Of a DNA stretch of 64,000 nucleotides, positions 1 to 14,200 are shown one piece after another (positions within the stretch are counted from its first letter, which is position 1; every line of letters begins with the position of its first letter). The stretch comes from Aphelocoma coerulescens (lineage: Eukaryota > Chordata > Aves > Passeriformes > Corvidae): contig NC_091016.1 in NCBI RefSeq assembly GCF_041296385.1, forward strand, positions 14,545,497 through 14,609,496, given 5' to 3'. The translations under genes and the position numbers were made by a program. The notes beneath the pieces were generated by a model. It saw only the letters and a program-made list of their open reading frames with translations, searched no databases and was not told the origin of the DNA.

Positions 1-1379
1 GGGCCAAAAAATTCAGTACATACCTGACCTTTGATACATTAATAATATTTCCTTCTGCTTCAAAGAGGCAGAACAGGAGACTTATTTTTGTATTTCTTCA
101 AGGCACTATTAAGTGTGGGTAGAGGGCAGGGACAGGACCTTTAGGGCACAGCAGACGCTGCCAGTGCCCCACCTCTCCTGGTACCTATAGGTGGGTTTTC
201 CCTGAGCTCATACTGTCAGGAATGGCTCCACAGTCAGGTCCTAACAGCAGTGTGAGTTTCCAGCCATCAGCTGACTTGCAGGAAAGCTGTCCTCTGTACA
301 CCTGCAAACCCACAGCTGATGTGAGCTGACTTCCTTACTTAACTCTGATTTCCAGCCATTTGGCTGTGTGTCTCCTCACTCAAGGATAATCCTTAAAATC
401 TACCTTCCCATCATGGTCCAAGCCAAGACCCAACTCCTCTGAGCTCCTGGCATGAAGTAGCAGTTACTAATTTTACAGAAAGCTTTTATTTGTAATTTTG
501 TAAAACTGGCCTGAGCTACAGGGTTTGCTTTTCAACTTTTTCTGTGTTTGCCAGGAGGTTGGATCTGGATACTGGCATCCCTCTACCTTACAAAATTTAT
601 GAAGCATAAAAATGTGGCAGGAATGTTACTGCACTGCAAACATCAGATATTAAAGTATTAATTGCTATTCTCACTTCTACTGTGCACAGTTCAGAAATCA
701 GAAATAAGGTTTTTCTCTAATTTAATTGAAACAGAGCTCTTTCAAATCCTGTAGTTTTTTTTAGTGCCAGAAGTCAGGTCCATGGAGGGGTTTTAATAAC
801 ATTGGGTCCCTCAGGATTCATCAGCTCCCACTGAAGACTAATATCACACACAATTTACCTGGGGAGTTTCAGTCCTGAACCCAACTGACCTCAGTGACAG
901 ACCAAAGGACAATGAGCAGCAATATCCTTTGATCACCTTGGTATTGGACTGCCAAAAGCACTCCTGCTCAATGTGAGAGGAGGGAAAACTGTTATTTTCA
1001 GGGGGGAGCTGCAAGATGTGTTGGATGTGTGACTGGACAAAAACCTTAATTGTGGATTTCAGAAGAACATCCAGCTACCACTGAGCCAGAAGAGAATCTC
1101 ATCTTCCTCTTACTTGCTTCTCAGCTCACTGTCATACAGACGCCTCAGAAAATGGAGACACAACTGTGCTGCTTTACCAACCCACCCCTGAAACAGGATC
1201 TCAAAACACAGAGACTGAGGCATTTGCTCAAGGCAGCTCAAACTCTGTGGGAGAGCCTGTGTTGAACCAGGAGTTCAAATTCTCATTTGCTGTGTTCACA
1301 GGCTGTTCAGTACACCTCGACTGTGGCTGGAACAAGGGCAACCCAAGACTGTCTAACATCTAATTGGAGCTCCCCTTGG
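1..1379. other. No gene recognised
   Basis: Ordinary AT-moderate sequence. Short open frames near 1050-1505 overlap each other and lead into the CR1 scrap. No repeat or RNA gene recognised. Confidence 0.6.
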
Positions 1380-1600
1380 TTGCAAATTGTGCCCATGGCT
1401 TCCTATTCTTTCTTTGTACCTCTGAAAATGTGTCTGGACCTGTTTCCTCTGTGCCCTTCCCAGGCTGAACAAGCCCAGCTCCCTCTGCCTCTCCCACCAC
1501 CGTGAGTGCCCCAGCCCTGACCACCTCAATGGCCTCTGCTAGATTCTACTAGACTTGATCCAGTACCTCAGCTCAGCATTTAGACATGGCCTTGACAGTG
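1380..1600 (-). mobile_element. Old CR1 LINE fragment
   Basis: Reverse-orientation CR1: CCCAGGCTGAACAAGCCCAG, CTCCCTCTGCCTCTCC and ACCACCTCAATGGCCTCTGC align with the region shown better at 31800-31900. Heavily diverged, with approximate ends. Confidence 0.6.
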
Positions 1601-4600
1601 CACAGCGTGTGCACCAGGGCCCTCATCTCTCCTGCAAAGCTGCTTTCTAATCTGTTTGCCCCAGTTTGTCCTGCTGGTGGTTGGGTTTGAGCTGCAGGAC
1701 TTGACATTTGCTTTAGTTAAACTCCCTGAAGTTCCTGAATTGAGGATCTTGCTTCCACATCTACGTTTTTTTAAGGCACTAAGAAGAAAACATAGAAAAG
1801 CTGACATTTTTCTGACAAATCCTTAATCTGGTTTTTTTTTAGTTACTGGCATTGGAAAAATTGAATCCCCACCTACTCAGTTCTCACTTAGGCTATATTA
1901 TTATTTTAAGACATTTTAAAATACTCTTGATTCCCAACCATAAACTGTAGAAAAAAAAAAGATGTCAGAAAAGAGGTTACAGATTCGAGCTTCCCTGCTG
2001 TCAATTCTCCCACACACACCTGTGCCCTACTGCTGATCTGTGAGTTATTGAAAGAGTATCCCAGGGAGACTAAACGTATATCTAAAATAAGCCACAGAGA
2101 TTTCCATCCATTCAGGCAAACAAGTAAAAAAAAAAAAAAGAAAAAAAATCATCAGGGAGAAAAAAAAAGCAAGGAGAAATGATTCTCCTAGTGAGAAACT
2201 CTGAGAAGCTGCAAGGCAAAAATATCAGTGTGTGTTCTGGCACCTTTTCCTTCCCCAAGATTCAGTTTTTGTGTTTGTTTCCTAATTGAAGTAATGTGTA
2301 ATGTGTAAAGCTTATCTGGCCAGAACTGCCATGGATTTCACCCAGCCATTGTCTGTCCTGGCTGCTGCAGAGTGTGTGCTGTTGTATGAGCCATAGCTCA
2401 GAAGATGCACCCTGGACAGCCTGGGGATGAGCAGTAAGGAAAAGAGCTCAGCCTAACTCAAAAGGAAAACTATCTCACCCAGAAACCATTAAATGCTGTC
2501 AACCCCCAAATTTTTATCATTCTGATTTGCTGTTGAGTGGTAGCTTCCAAAATAAAACATGTTTGGATAACCTGTCTAAGGTGGACTTAGCATTTGGGCC
2601 TGTAGACATTGTCAAACACCATTTGGGCTGTAGATGCTGAGGGTGACAAAGAACAAACCTTTCCAGCCTGTTTTCCAATATATACCTGGTAAAGGCAGGG
2701 AACAACCACCCAGCCTGATGCTGACACCCACCTTTAGATTCCCACAGAGCTTTTTTCCTATCTCTGGGTTGGAAGGGACAAATGGAGGCTGGTGCTCCAG
2801 ACCTGCCTTGCCTTTGGAGCAGGACCATTGCCAACACTGGATCAGGTCTGTCATGGATCTGCCTAAGCAGATTTTGAAACTTTCCTGGACTAGCCAACCC
2901 AGCACCTCACCAAGTGCTACAACTTCTCTAAACACCCAATGTAATTTTCAAACAAGACTCAAGGACACTAAAAGTGACTTTGTCCTAACAGGCTGGAAGT
3001 GAGAGAAACCTAAACAAATAGAGTTTAGGATGCACATCAATGCATCCAAGTGAATTCCTCCTTAATTTTTCACAGAATAGCCCAAAGGATAAATAATGCA
3101 AGAGATGGGAAAGCAAAACATTGGGGTTTTATTAATGGACGCAAGAGATTTTTTTTGCAGACAGGTCTTCTCTGTGGGAAGAATTGATACATGATTGCAA
3201 GTGAATACAACATCTCTGGAAATCTTCCTTAGTCTTCTTTGAAGGAAATATTCAAAAAAAAAGAAGAAATTCTTTAGTGATTCTTTAGCTAGACTATTGA
3301 GAAGATGTATTGGGGGAGAAACAAGGGAGAAAAGAAGAGAAAAACTTTGAAGAAAAGCTCAAAAAATATCACTTATTGTTACAAGAAAAGGACACACAGA
3401 ATCTTAAATGTCTTTTTGTAACATCTGTTTCTTGGTCACTCAGACCAGGATGTTTTGCTGTTGAAAATTGAGCACACCTGTTCAATTATTTTACTAATTT
3501 GAAGGTCTGTCTGATAAAATAATATGCTCTGAGTTTAACATATTTCACTAGAAATAGCATATCCTACGTACCAGAAAGAGGTTCATGCTGTAAAACAGTA
3601 ATGTCATGACCAAAAGGGAGGCTGCTTAATTGGCTCATAATTTCTCTCAAAAGCAATGGAAAAAATCAGCTGATTGCAGTATGACCATGCCAGTGTTTCC
3701 AATAGTTACAAGACAAAAAAAAAAATGTTAAGTGGTGAAGATTTCTAGACGAATAGTTTCCTTTTATTTTTTAAGAAAACAAACCTCACTGTTTATTTTA
3801 TGCACACAATAGGGACTTTAAGAGCTACAAAATCCCTAAAAACAACCCTCAAAGTAAATGTGTGAGCCCTCCTAATTCAAGGGCAGACAGAATCAGGAGG
3901 CAGCAGATGATGCTTTGCAGAGGGGCCAGATTCCAGGGGGGCTTTTACAAGGGCTGAGCAAAATGAGCTCCTCCATGCAGCAACATTCAAGTCCTAGGAG
4001 CACCTCTGCCTGGCACGTTCCTTTGGCTGTGCCAGCCCCTTCAGGGAGCAAAGTCTGCAGGACACAGAGGTTCTTTGCCCTGGACCATGGCTCCTTTCCA
4101 AGAGCTGGAACATGGCACGTGGTCTGGCAGTGGCTGTGCTACTCCAGTGGGTTTTATTTGGCTGTGGCAGGTGTTACCAAAATGAGTGCAATCTGTTCTG
4201 GGAGGGAGGAGATGCTTTCCACTAGAAGATTTGCCATTTCCTCCCACTCTTGAGGCCTCCTGTGTGGAGTGAGTCGTTAACAACAGGGCATGGGGTGAGA
4301 AGCTTTCCAGACATCATATACCATATTTACCCACTCCAGGGATGGGGCTGACATCACAGCTCCCATCTACTCACACTCAGAGATGTGCATTTTCCCTACT
4401 TCCTTTACTAACTCACCTAGATGAAGTGAAAACTTAGTGAGTTTCAGTTATTTGTTTTAGAACCAATGCAATCCTTTAATCCAGTGCAATTGCTATCTCC
4501 TTGTTGGGAGACTGATAGTCATTTGAGAAAGAAGTGAATGCCCTAAAGCTCAGATAAAGGCAGAACTCAAATACAGTTTTTTTGGGGTCTGCATTCGTGG

Positions 4601-7600
4601 CACCACGGATGAGGTTGTGCAGTACTACAAAAAAATTGACCTTGTTGTTTTGTCAGTGTCCAAGAGGTTTGATTCATCATTCCTTTGTGCCCCAGCCCTC
4701 TGCCATAAGAACATCCCTGAATTTATTCCCAGCAGACCACTCTGTCACAGGGACGCCTCCACCAGAAAAGCATTTTGGACAAGGTAGAGCAGTCATCACC
4801 TGTGTGTTTCAGGTACCTTGAGAGTCAGGAATACAGAAAATTATCCCTGTAAGAAAGATTAAAGCCATCAGAGTATTGATCCAGTGAAGCAATTACACAC
4901 ATCCTTTTTTTTTTTTTTCAGAGCACCTAAGCAAAGAGCTTGAGCATTTGGCAAAAGCTGAGCAGAGAAATCGTAGTTGAAAACCAATAAAACTCTCAAA
5001 CAAAGGACTTCCTAAAACCCTGCACATTGATCAAAATGCTTGATTTTTGATCTCTCTTTTTTTTTTTCTTCCCCCAAGGACTAGGAGAAATATTTCAGAA
5101 CGCTGAAATATGGAGACCAGTCTCTCATTTAGCAGGCAGGGCTAAGGGCAGGATAAGACATTGTGGCAGAGTTCTCTGCCCAGAACACTCATGGGAAGAC
5201 ATTTATTTAATAAATGCAAGAAGCAATTACAAGAGTCTTTCCCTTAGCTGCTGTAGGACACAGCAGGGATGATTCCAAAGCCTCTGCAGCTGACACAGGG
5301 ACAAGTTACCACTAAAGACAGCACTGTCCAAGTCACTGAGCCCTCTCCTACACCAGAGTAGTGCTGTCTGGGCAGCTGAGCACCCACCACAGTTCCTACA
5401 TTTGGCAGGACACTTTGAAGCCAACCAGCCAGCCAAGCATGAGCAGAGAGGGAAGATTTGTTGCACCCCAAGCAGAACACTGGTAGATTACCACATGAAT
5501 TTTATAAATGAGACACAGGGAACACCTGGATGGGAAGGCCCAATTTAAAATCCATTTCCCAGTCCAATCTGTACTTGGACCTTGGCTTTCCAAATATGAA
5601 AGTTTCGTTGCCAGATGAACCTCATCACAGTCTGTCTTCTGCCATAATTGAGTTTCTGCCTCATCATCCAACAGAGAAATGACTCTGCATCAATTATGGG
5701 AGGAAAGTGTTGTTTCTCTCTTCAATCATTTCCTCCAGCTCCTGTGTCTTGGGAAAAAAAACAAACCAGACTTAACCAAATCAAACCAAACCAAAAAAAG
5801 AATCTCTATTCTTGAGACCATACCAGTGTTTTAAAAATTAGTTTTGTTTTACGTCCAGGAGGTTGTCCAAGGTAAATCACATCCTTCTAATGGGAGAAAA
5901 GGTACCACGGCAGATCCTGTTTCGTGAGTGAACCCAGAGAAAATAATGTTGTTATTGCTTTATTCTTATTTTCTACCTTATGTTTTTTGGCAAGGCAGAA
6001 ATATAATGTGGGAAATACTGGCTTTTAAAATTGATTACAGTTTCCACCCCTCAAGGAAGGCTAAACCATTCCCAACCAGCTCTGCTAAGAGTAGCATTTA
6101 TTCTTTTTTCACCTTAGTTTTCTATCAAAGCTTTGCCCATTTCTACTCAAAAATCTTCTTAATATACAAATGTGTGGGCAGTAAAAGGGCTCTAATATCC
6201 AAGAAGTGTCATAAAAAATGAGAGAGATTTTAAACTCTACCAAATAATTTCTGTATCTCCAAAGCAATATAGAGCCCTCTAAAACATGGGGTTTTGCTGT
6301 GTTATGTACCCAAGCCTCCTATGACATCTTAATCTCTTGACTGAAAACCTTTTTTCTTCTCACCTGCAAAGAAAATACCTCCTCTCCCCTTGGAGGTGGC
6401 AGCCACTCAACCCATCAGCACGTGTGGTGTCTGGCCATTAGCACATGGCCAGCCCTGGAGTAGCCCTGGCTGTCCCTGCACCAGACAGCTGTCCCCAGGG
6501 CCACCACAGGGAGAGAAGTGCATGGCTTTGGGACAGAATCCAGTTCTGCAACAGATCTGCTGCTGCCCACGTGGAGTGAGACAAGAGCAGATGGCCCAGA
6601 AGCAGGGTTAGCACTCGCTGGTGAAGACCTGAGGGCTGGAGGGGAAAATCTGTGATCTGAGATGAAACCCAGTCTGACAGCAGAGTCCTGGGCTGGAAGC
6701 TGGGGAAGGAATGTGGATGGTCAGCAAAGGAGCAGCATGGAAACAGGACCCAGATCATCACGTACAAAGCTGGGTCATTGCTGGACCAAATGAGGTCAGT
6801 CTCACGAAGAAAGAATTCCTTGACAGCAAGAAGGGAACTGAGCCCTCAGGATGGAATGATGACACCTAGGGCACAGAAGAACTGGAGCCTCTCCATCTGG
6901 GTTCCAGGCAGTTGGTTACTCCTCCTTTACACCAGGACATGGGACAAAAGGAAAAACATCACTACCCACCAACACAGAGCTTGCTGAGGGATGGGGAGCA
7001 CAAGCAGGCAGCACACTCAGCAGAGTAGTGGCATTGTCCAGATGTGGCCTTTTCAGGAAGAATTAAATTAACGCACCACACAGACTATTTGCAGCTATGA
7101 AAATGTGGTCCATTTTTGCAGGGGATAAAAAGATGCATGTTTTTCACTAACAGCACAGCAGATGTTCTCTGTCATTCTTAACATTAGCCAACTATGTTCA
7201 AAAATCTGGGTGAGATGTATCCATTCTGCCAGTCACATGCTGCCAGTCCCTAATGTAAAGCATGTATACAAACTGAATTAATCAAAACTGATCCTGTGCT
7301 CGTGCTTTCACAGATATTTCATCCTTCCTCCAACTTGTCCATGCTTCCCTCTCTCCCACTCCCTCCCCCTCCCAACAACAGTAATCACAAAATCATAAGA
7401 AAGAAAAATAAACCAGCACAACACAAGATATAAAACAACGGAGCAACTTAACAGGACCAGATGGCATCCACGAGAAACTGAAATACAAGCACACATCAAT
7501 TACTGCAATATTCAGCCCTCATAAACTTTCAACAAATATGTTCACATAAACAAGATCCTACATCCTGCATCCTAATTAATTTTCACATTTGTATAAAAAC

Positions 7601-9379
7601 TCTTCCAAGAACAAGGAAAAAAATGCTAAAGTAACACTTGCTCAAAGTGGGTTTTTTTCCTCAAGTAACTGAAAGAAAATTCTAGTTTTTTTTCTGTTTC
7701 AAAATAATACTTGAATTTTTGAAATTTTTGTAATGATTTGAAGAAGGGCTGATTTTACTTGCAGATGTGGCTTTTTCTCTGGAGGGGCTCCTGGACACTC
7801 ACTCTCATATGGGCATAAAATTTACTTTTGCTTGGCATTTTATGGGAAGTAAGGAACAAAAAAGGGAACCTGGATGCAACCACAAGCCAAACCATAAAGG
7901 AAACAGACAGTTTTTCAAATAACTGATTCTTTGACTCAGTAACTGCAATGAGGAGGTGGGAACTGGGAAGATTTTCAGGATGAAATCTGAAATTCTGCAA
8001 ATCGCGGTTACTCTGAGGCAGCTTCTGTGCTGGTATCACTTCCTGCCCCAGCTGCAGCTGTTGGCACACCAGTCCTGATAGACCACACAGATAAGGGGCC
8101 CACAGTCACTACTGCCAGGGCATCAACCCCATCAACTTTCACATACTAATACATAATAATCTTAACTGGGGTGAGTATTTCTGGCAAGACAGTGAAATAA
8201 TTTATTTCTCAGGTCAACACCTCTTCTTTGCTTACAATCAGAGGTTTCATGTCAACTGTATTTTAATTCCAGCACAGTGGTAACAAACCCAGGAAATTTC
8301 TGCTCTGGAATGTGCTCAGCCATGTTAACCAAATTAGACTCCTAGCAAGGATACAGCAGTGCTGGAGGTATTTTGGCAATCCTTGCAGTTAGAGCATCTT
8401 CTGTGCACAAATCATCTCTACTCATTGGACTACCCAACCAGTGTCACAGGCACACAGCAATTGCAGCAACGAACAGACAAATGGGTGACTTTCCTGAAGG
8501 CAAGTCTTGTGCATTTTGGCACAATATCTATTTACAAGCCTATCTTTCCAGTGCAAATATCAAACTGTTCTGCCTGGTCATGGCCAGGCACACGGCCCTG
8601 CTCCTGAACAGTCAGGCCAGAGGTGGTAGAAGGTGCCACATCTTTCCAGCCAGATGTGCTCCATGTATCAGTGTGTCCATATCCATACCTCACTACCTTG
8701 GATTCCACAGCCCAAATTGCAGCTGCATCAGCTGGCAGCAAACTTAAGCACAGAGACATGTATCTGCCTGCCTTCAGGGGAGAGATGAGAGGGACATCAA
8801 CAGAAGACAGTCATCTGCAGATGTAGTTTCTCTGCAGCACGCAGCCAAAAGCATCTAGTTTGTAACAAAACAAGTGCTGCTTTTAGTAGGTTGTGAATCT
8901 CTGGGAAAACAAAGTACTAGACTTGCTTGGCAAGGGCCTGAGAATGAAAGTTTTTTCTAGATTTCTGATAGGGCTTTTGGGTACAGAACTAGGAAATTGC
9001 GACAGCAAGAGTTCACAGCGCCTTCATTTCAACTCCCCTCATCCAAGGAGCTCCAACCAGAAAATTCTCTCCACCCCTCACTTACTTGTCCTTTCAGTAC
9101 CAAAACTCCAGTAGCACAACACACAGCTGGCATCAGACCACAGGGAACTCCCAAGTTCATTGATTTCCAGGCACAGTTTAATCAAGGTTTAATGTTTATT
9201 AATTTGGAACTAGGGGTCCCTAGACTAAATGGGACTTGGGACTGAGGCTTGCAGAAATAGGCTGTAACAAGGAGTGGCATTTAGTTGTGAGAAGGTTTTA
9301 CCTCAGTGCTACTTTTTCCAGGGCCTGGTAATAATTTGGAAAAGAACACTCATCTGGAGCCAGTCAATGCAATTAGAAA
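1601..9379. other. No gene recognised; A-rich and T-rich tracts
   Basis: Contains several poly-A or poly-T runs (2125-2170, 3714-3725, 4906-4918, 5058-5069) and open frames up to 126 codons that show no domain, start context or splice arrangement. Old unrecognised repeats may be present. Confidence 0.6.
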
Positions 9380-9800
9380 TACAGGAAAAGCCTGATTGTT
9401 TTTCCATGTATGAAACATTAAGAAAATGAAGTCATTTCTCTTCAGTCCAAGTATTGACTGTAATTATAGATAGCAGGCGGCCTTAGCTGCTATAAAATAT
9501 TGAAGTGCTTTTATATAGCTACTGCTATAGTTTACTATTTAGGGACAGGAGAAAGGTTGCCTTTTAATGAAGTGCAGTTGCACAGAACAATGAAAAGGAG
9601 GCCATTACTATATAATACTGCTGCCCTTTCCATTATTAGTGTGAAAGCACTTGCCAGATGAATAGAAACAGATTTAAACTTGGTTTATTATTTCTATGAT
9701 GTTAATTTGCCCGGAGCAGCTCACTCTCTGAGTAATCTCTGCTTGGGAGAGAGATTTCTATCTGACAAAACAGTATTTAGCATATTTTAGTTTCTCAGAG
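9380..9800. other. Conserved-looking non-coding block with hairpin
   Basis: AT-rich, repeat-free sequence with no open frame, dense in short motifs of the kind seen in vertebrate conserved enhancers (AGCACTTGCCAGATGAATAG, TTTATTATTTCTATGATG, GTTAATTTGCCCGGAGCAG). It includes the hairpin at 9470-9528. The call rests on texture only; conservation must be tested by alignment. Confidence 0.3.
9470..9528 (+). other. Imperfect 59-nt hairpin
   Basis: ATAGCAG (9470-9476) pairs with CTGCTAT (9522-9528), TAGCT (9484-9488) with AGCTA (9517-9521), and TATAAAA (9491-9497) with TTTTATA (9509-9515). There is a 7-nt bulge on the 5' arm and an 11-nt loop. This makes 19 pairs in one register. It is shorter and more bulged than a standard microRNA precursor, so its role is unknown. 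Confidence 0.5.
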
Positions 9801-10599
9801 TTTCAAGTGGCTCTCCTGGTATGGCCAGGGTCAGAGGTGAGGGAAAATAGGTCACCCTGCAAGTGTTTCCTCACAGTCAGGTCTTGTTCCTCAGCTGTTG
9901 GCATTAGGCAGTACCTAAGAACCCAATCACTGTCCAAAATAACTCTGCCATCTCCTAGTTTTGCAGGTGAAGGCTAGCCTTGGAGGGGCTGGTATATCTG
10001 CGACCCTGGACAAGCTACAGGGGCTGGAAACAGGGGTGACCAAGGGCACCTGAGAACACGGACCTGAGAGGTCCCTGCAGTCCAACTTCCCCGGCTGTGA
10101 AACGGCACAGTCTGTATTTCAGACCTGTGAAATAGGTACGAGGCACATTGGTAAAGAACAGGGGTCGCTTAGAGGTGAATAATGATGGTCTCATCACAGA
10201 TTCCTAACAGCGAGAGCAGGTGAAATTGCCCAGCAGGCCTGTCAAATTCTCCTGCATGATACAGCAGGGCATGACCACAGTGCTGCCAACAAAAAAAAGC
10301 TGCCAACAAACCCTGTTTCACTTCTAGAAGGTGCCACACACGGTAAGGCCCTCCAGAGCTACTCAAGAAGACTGAACCACGGGGTGTGGCATTTTCCTGA
10401 ACACAACACCTGCAGCAGCACTTTCCTCAGGGACGTGAATGGGAAGTGTTCCTTCCCTCGTTCACACCTGGGGGGCAACAGGAGATTGTAGAGCACCTCT
10501 TCTGCCCCTGGGATGGAAGCAGCAAACACCTGGCACTCAAATCCTGTGAGGTGCAGAGACAAGGATAAGTTAGTAAGACACTCCAGTTATTCTAGCGGT
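9801..10599. other. No gene recognised
   Basis: Unremarkable sequence before the CpG-rich block; only short open frames. Confidence 0.6.
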
Positions 10600-11290
10600 A
10601 GACTAACTACAACAACTCTCCAGCTTGCCATGGGTGCCATGTAAAGAAACGTGAGGAATTTCTGGGCCAGGGAGACGGGCACAGGACCTCACTGCAGGAA
10701 CCCCAGGCCCGAGGGGACCGTGTCAAATGGTCGGCAGCAGGGCCTAGAATGTTGCCGTGGGTTAGTTCTGGCGTTGGTTCAGCAAGCCGCAACCTTCCCA
10801 GAGAGGGCAGCGGGGCTGCTCCGCTCCCCCGTAGCCTTTCCGGGCGGCCCCGCGCTCCGGCTCCGGCCAGCCGGGCTCCGCAACACGGTGACGGCAAAGG
10901 AGGCACAAGGGTCCCTGCATAGCGACCTCAGAGGAACTTTTATTCTACACGATGCCAAGCCGGTTCCCAAAGGCAGAGAGACCACACGGTCAGAGAGCCA
11001 GGGGTTTTCTCAGGGCGCAGGGGCTGTATATGGGCGGAGTTGGGTACTGGAACCAACAGGGAGAACCCGAGGGAGGGGCCAGGATTAGGGGCAGGGAAGG
11101 TGGGGAGCAATGTGGAAGGCAGACTGGGGAAATACAGCGTTACACTAGAAAAAATCCCCTTTGTTCACTCAGATTGCACTGTTTCACTACGTGGTGCTGC
11201 GTTGAGTTGGCTAAACATTTTATACTTTCTTTGTTTTTTTACACTTCAGCTCACAGCATGATTTTAAATTTAAAAGCAAAGCGCTAGTTA
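10600..11290 (-). promoter_or_regulatory. CpG-rich LTR-like or promoter block
   Basis: GC- and CpG-rich, mainly at 10790-10900. Read on the minus strand it has CTCCGCCC, then the TATA-like CCATATACAGCCCC (near 11027) and AATAAA about 90 bp further (10938-10943), followed by a CpG-rich stretch. TATA box, short spacing and polyadenylation signal in this order are typical of a retroviral LTR (U3-R-U5), so a minus-strand ERV LTR is my first guess. A host CpG-island promoter is the alternative. No TG...CA ends, duplication or primer site were found. Confidence 0.4.
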
Positions 11291-14200
11291 AAATTCCTCA
11301 GAAGCAGTACCTGCAATTGTTCCTCACTACAATTTTGTATCCAAACTGCTGGAAAAAGTAAAGACCAGCCTCTGGAACTTAGCACTTTCAAGGCCTATCA
11401 GAGAAAGTTACTCAGGCTAAGGTTAAACCTGAGTGTAATTAGTTCCCAGCCTTGAAGGAATAAACCTAGATACTAGAACAGACTAAAGCAATATTCAATT
11501 ACGAGATACGTTTGCTGACAGATTAGCTTGAAGAGATAAGACCTAGCTACAGTTGTGGGTTTTGCTCTACTAAAATTATTACAAAGAACCATATGCAAAA
11601 GCAGAAGGCATCACTAATATCTTTTGATCAGCAAAATTAAAGAACTGTTCTTCCATCCCAGGGCCTTGTTATCTCTCTTGTACTCACAGCCTCTTGCAGT
11701 AAATAAAGCAGTAGCCAAAATGGGGTGAGAGACATCTCCCTCATGTATACACCTAGCAGGCATACAGGGGCTATACAGGACTCAGTTTTCCACTGTTTCA
11801 GCATTTCCACTTCCCTTATTCAGGGAACACTTTGGACAGACCAATCCAGCCCACATCCACCTCACACAAGCATTCACTTGTAATGACATCCTAATTGTTC
11901 AGCCAATAGACATCTCAGCCCAACCAATTAGCACATCTCAAGTATTTATTTACTTGCTATCCAGTTAACAAAACCTACAGACTGTTTCATTGCCAGAAGA
12001 AAATCCCTATTTCCTTGGTGCTAAGTCAATTGAAAAAATCAAATGGTTCACAGTCCTGGGGTGCAGTTTCTCCCAGCTGTTTGAAGAGCCAGGTGATCTT
12101 TATCAGGTCAACAGCCCAGAGCATGGCCTGATCTGCAGCCCAGTTCACTTAAAAGGGTAAGTTTAGGTGAATTAAGCTTGTACTGGGGAAGCTATATATT
12201 ATAAGCTATATTTTATAATAAATTTTATAATATGTATATTATAAATAAAGTTTGGGAAGTTTCAAAAAGTCTGTGAAATACAGAGATCAATAGTTTCAGC
12301 AAAATTCCTGCTTTTAGGGAGTGAGATTTACAGTCAGTGATCTCAGAAGAGTTCCTGTCAAGAAAATGACTGAAGGATATAGAAGTCTCTCTGGGAAGGG
12401 CCAGGTCACAGATCCAGATGCCTTGTGAGCAGTTTTGTGCCCCAACCCTGGGCCTTCTTCACCAGGACTTTGGAAAAGATCTTTCTCTTTTCTGCTTCTT
12501 AAGATATTGGTACCTCCCAGACTTTGAAGGGTCCAAGTACATTTTTTCAGAATTTAGACAAAGCTTTTGCTGTGCTCTTCTTGGAAAGCTTCAGTTGTCT
12601 GATGGACCAACACCTCTGTGCAGATTTCTTTCAAGAAGAAATAGTGGGAGCATCTAGAGGAGTAAACAGAGTTGACTTACAAGTATGCAGGCCCAAAAGT
12701 GGAGGGAGAGAATTATTTCTTGAATATTATCTTCTGGATGGAAAGCAGTTGCCAGAGCAACTAGGTTTACCACAGAAAGTGCTGTTAACTCCTAGAGTAA
12801 TCATCTTTTCTGTAAAGAAGAAGATCTTTTATAGCTGTCATGAAAAAAAACAAACCCACCCTCTGAAATACCAAAAACATTAATAAAATAATTTCCACAC
12901 TCCATTAGTGGTGTAGCCATGGTAAATAATTAGTTTATTTTGTTTTCTTCTACTGGAAAACTGCCTTTTAAATTTTAATCACTTCTCTAAAGCAGCTGCC
13001 AGAGTTCTTCTTTTTCTATAATGCATTTATATACTGTATATTAATTTAACTGCCAGTTTGGATGCATAAAAAATGGCTTTGCATTAAAAATATAAATAAA
13101 GCACAATGGAGTGCCTGCTGGAAGACAAAATAGAGCAATGTTTTCATCAGTATATCAAAGGAGATCTCAGAGTACTCTCCTTCCTTGCAAGTATTTCTCC
13201 TGAGAAACCAAGGGAGATTTAGTCAGAGCTGAACACGAGGAAAATGCTTCTGTGCTGGACTTCAAATATATTGTGAAACATATTAAACAGAATTTTCTAC
13301 CCCGAAAAACCATCTCATATTGTGCTTTGGTGAACAAAAGACACAGCTGATGTGCACAGATGTTGAAACCCTGCATGAAAGATGAGCAGCCGTCTGCTCC
13401 ATAATAGGAGCACTCTGATTTAGTTGCCTTTGTCAAGCACATCCCAAAAGTGACTCCACACTTTTCTGGGTAGCTGTAGCTTGCCTGGTAAATCCACCCC
13501 TGAGCATGTCCTCAGGTTAGTCGAGCACTGGCACCACCAGAACTCAGGTCCTTGATGGTTTTTTTATTGTTAAATGAACAAAGCAGCTCACCCTCGGGGA
13601 TGGAGACAGAACTGTCTGAGGAAGCTTTCCCAAGTACAACCATCAGTACCCATCCCTCTCTGACCCCCCACTGACAGCAGACCTGCAGTAGCTGCTGCTC
13701 AGAGACATGGAAGATAGTGGAGATAAAACATTTTGAAGGCAGAGTTTGGATGTGGAACAAGAAGGTCTGAAGAAACATGTGGCTTAATTAAAAATTGCTC
13801 CTTTTTCCTGGATTGCTTTTGGCAGTTTCCACATGCAAAGGAAGAGACTGTTAAACAACAACAACAAAAAAATTAGAAAGCTTCACCATATCTACATTGA
13901 AAGAAACTGCAAAAACTAGAGCTGTCTGAGCATCCAATTTCAAAGGGAGAAATAGGTTAATAGGTTGCCTCCACAAACATGCTGGGGTTGGGTGGGATTT
14001 GCGAGTTTTGGATCCCCCTTTACAGATTTGAGGCCAGCATGTTTGCCCATCCTGGATACGACTCCCTGTGTCTGCCATGCTTTGGCTGCCAGCCTTTGCA
14101 GGACCATGTGTGCCAAGTGTTTTCTCCTCCAGCATGGGTTCACTGAGTAGTTCACTGCTCCTGGGTTAAATTACACAGACATGCCTTCCTTGTGGACTTC

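Noticed and set aside
10651..11088. 145-codon plus-strand open frame across the CpG-rich block
   Set aside because: Long frames are expected in CpG-rich DNA; the promoter-like signals point to the opposite strand and to a regulatory, not coding, role.
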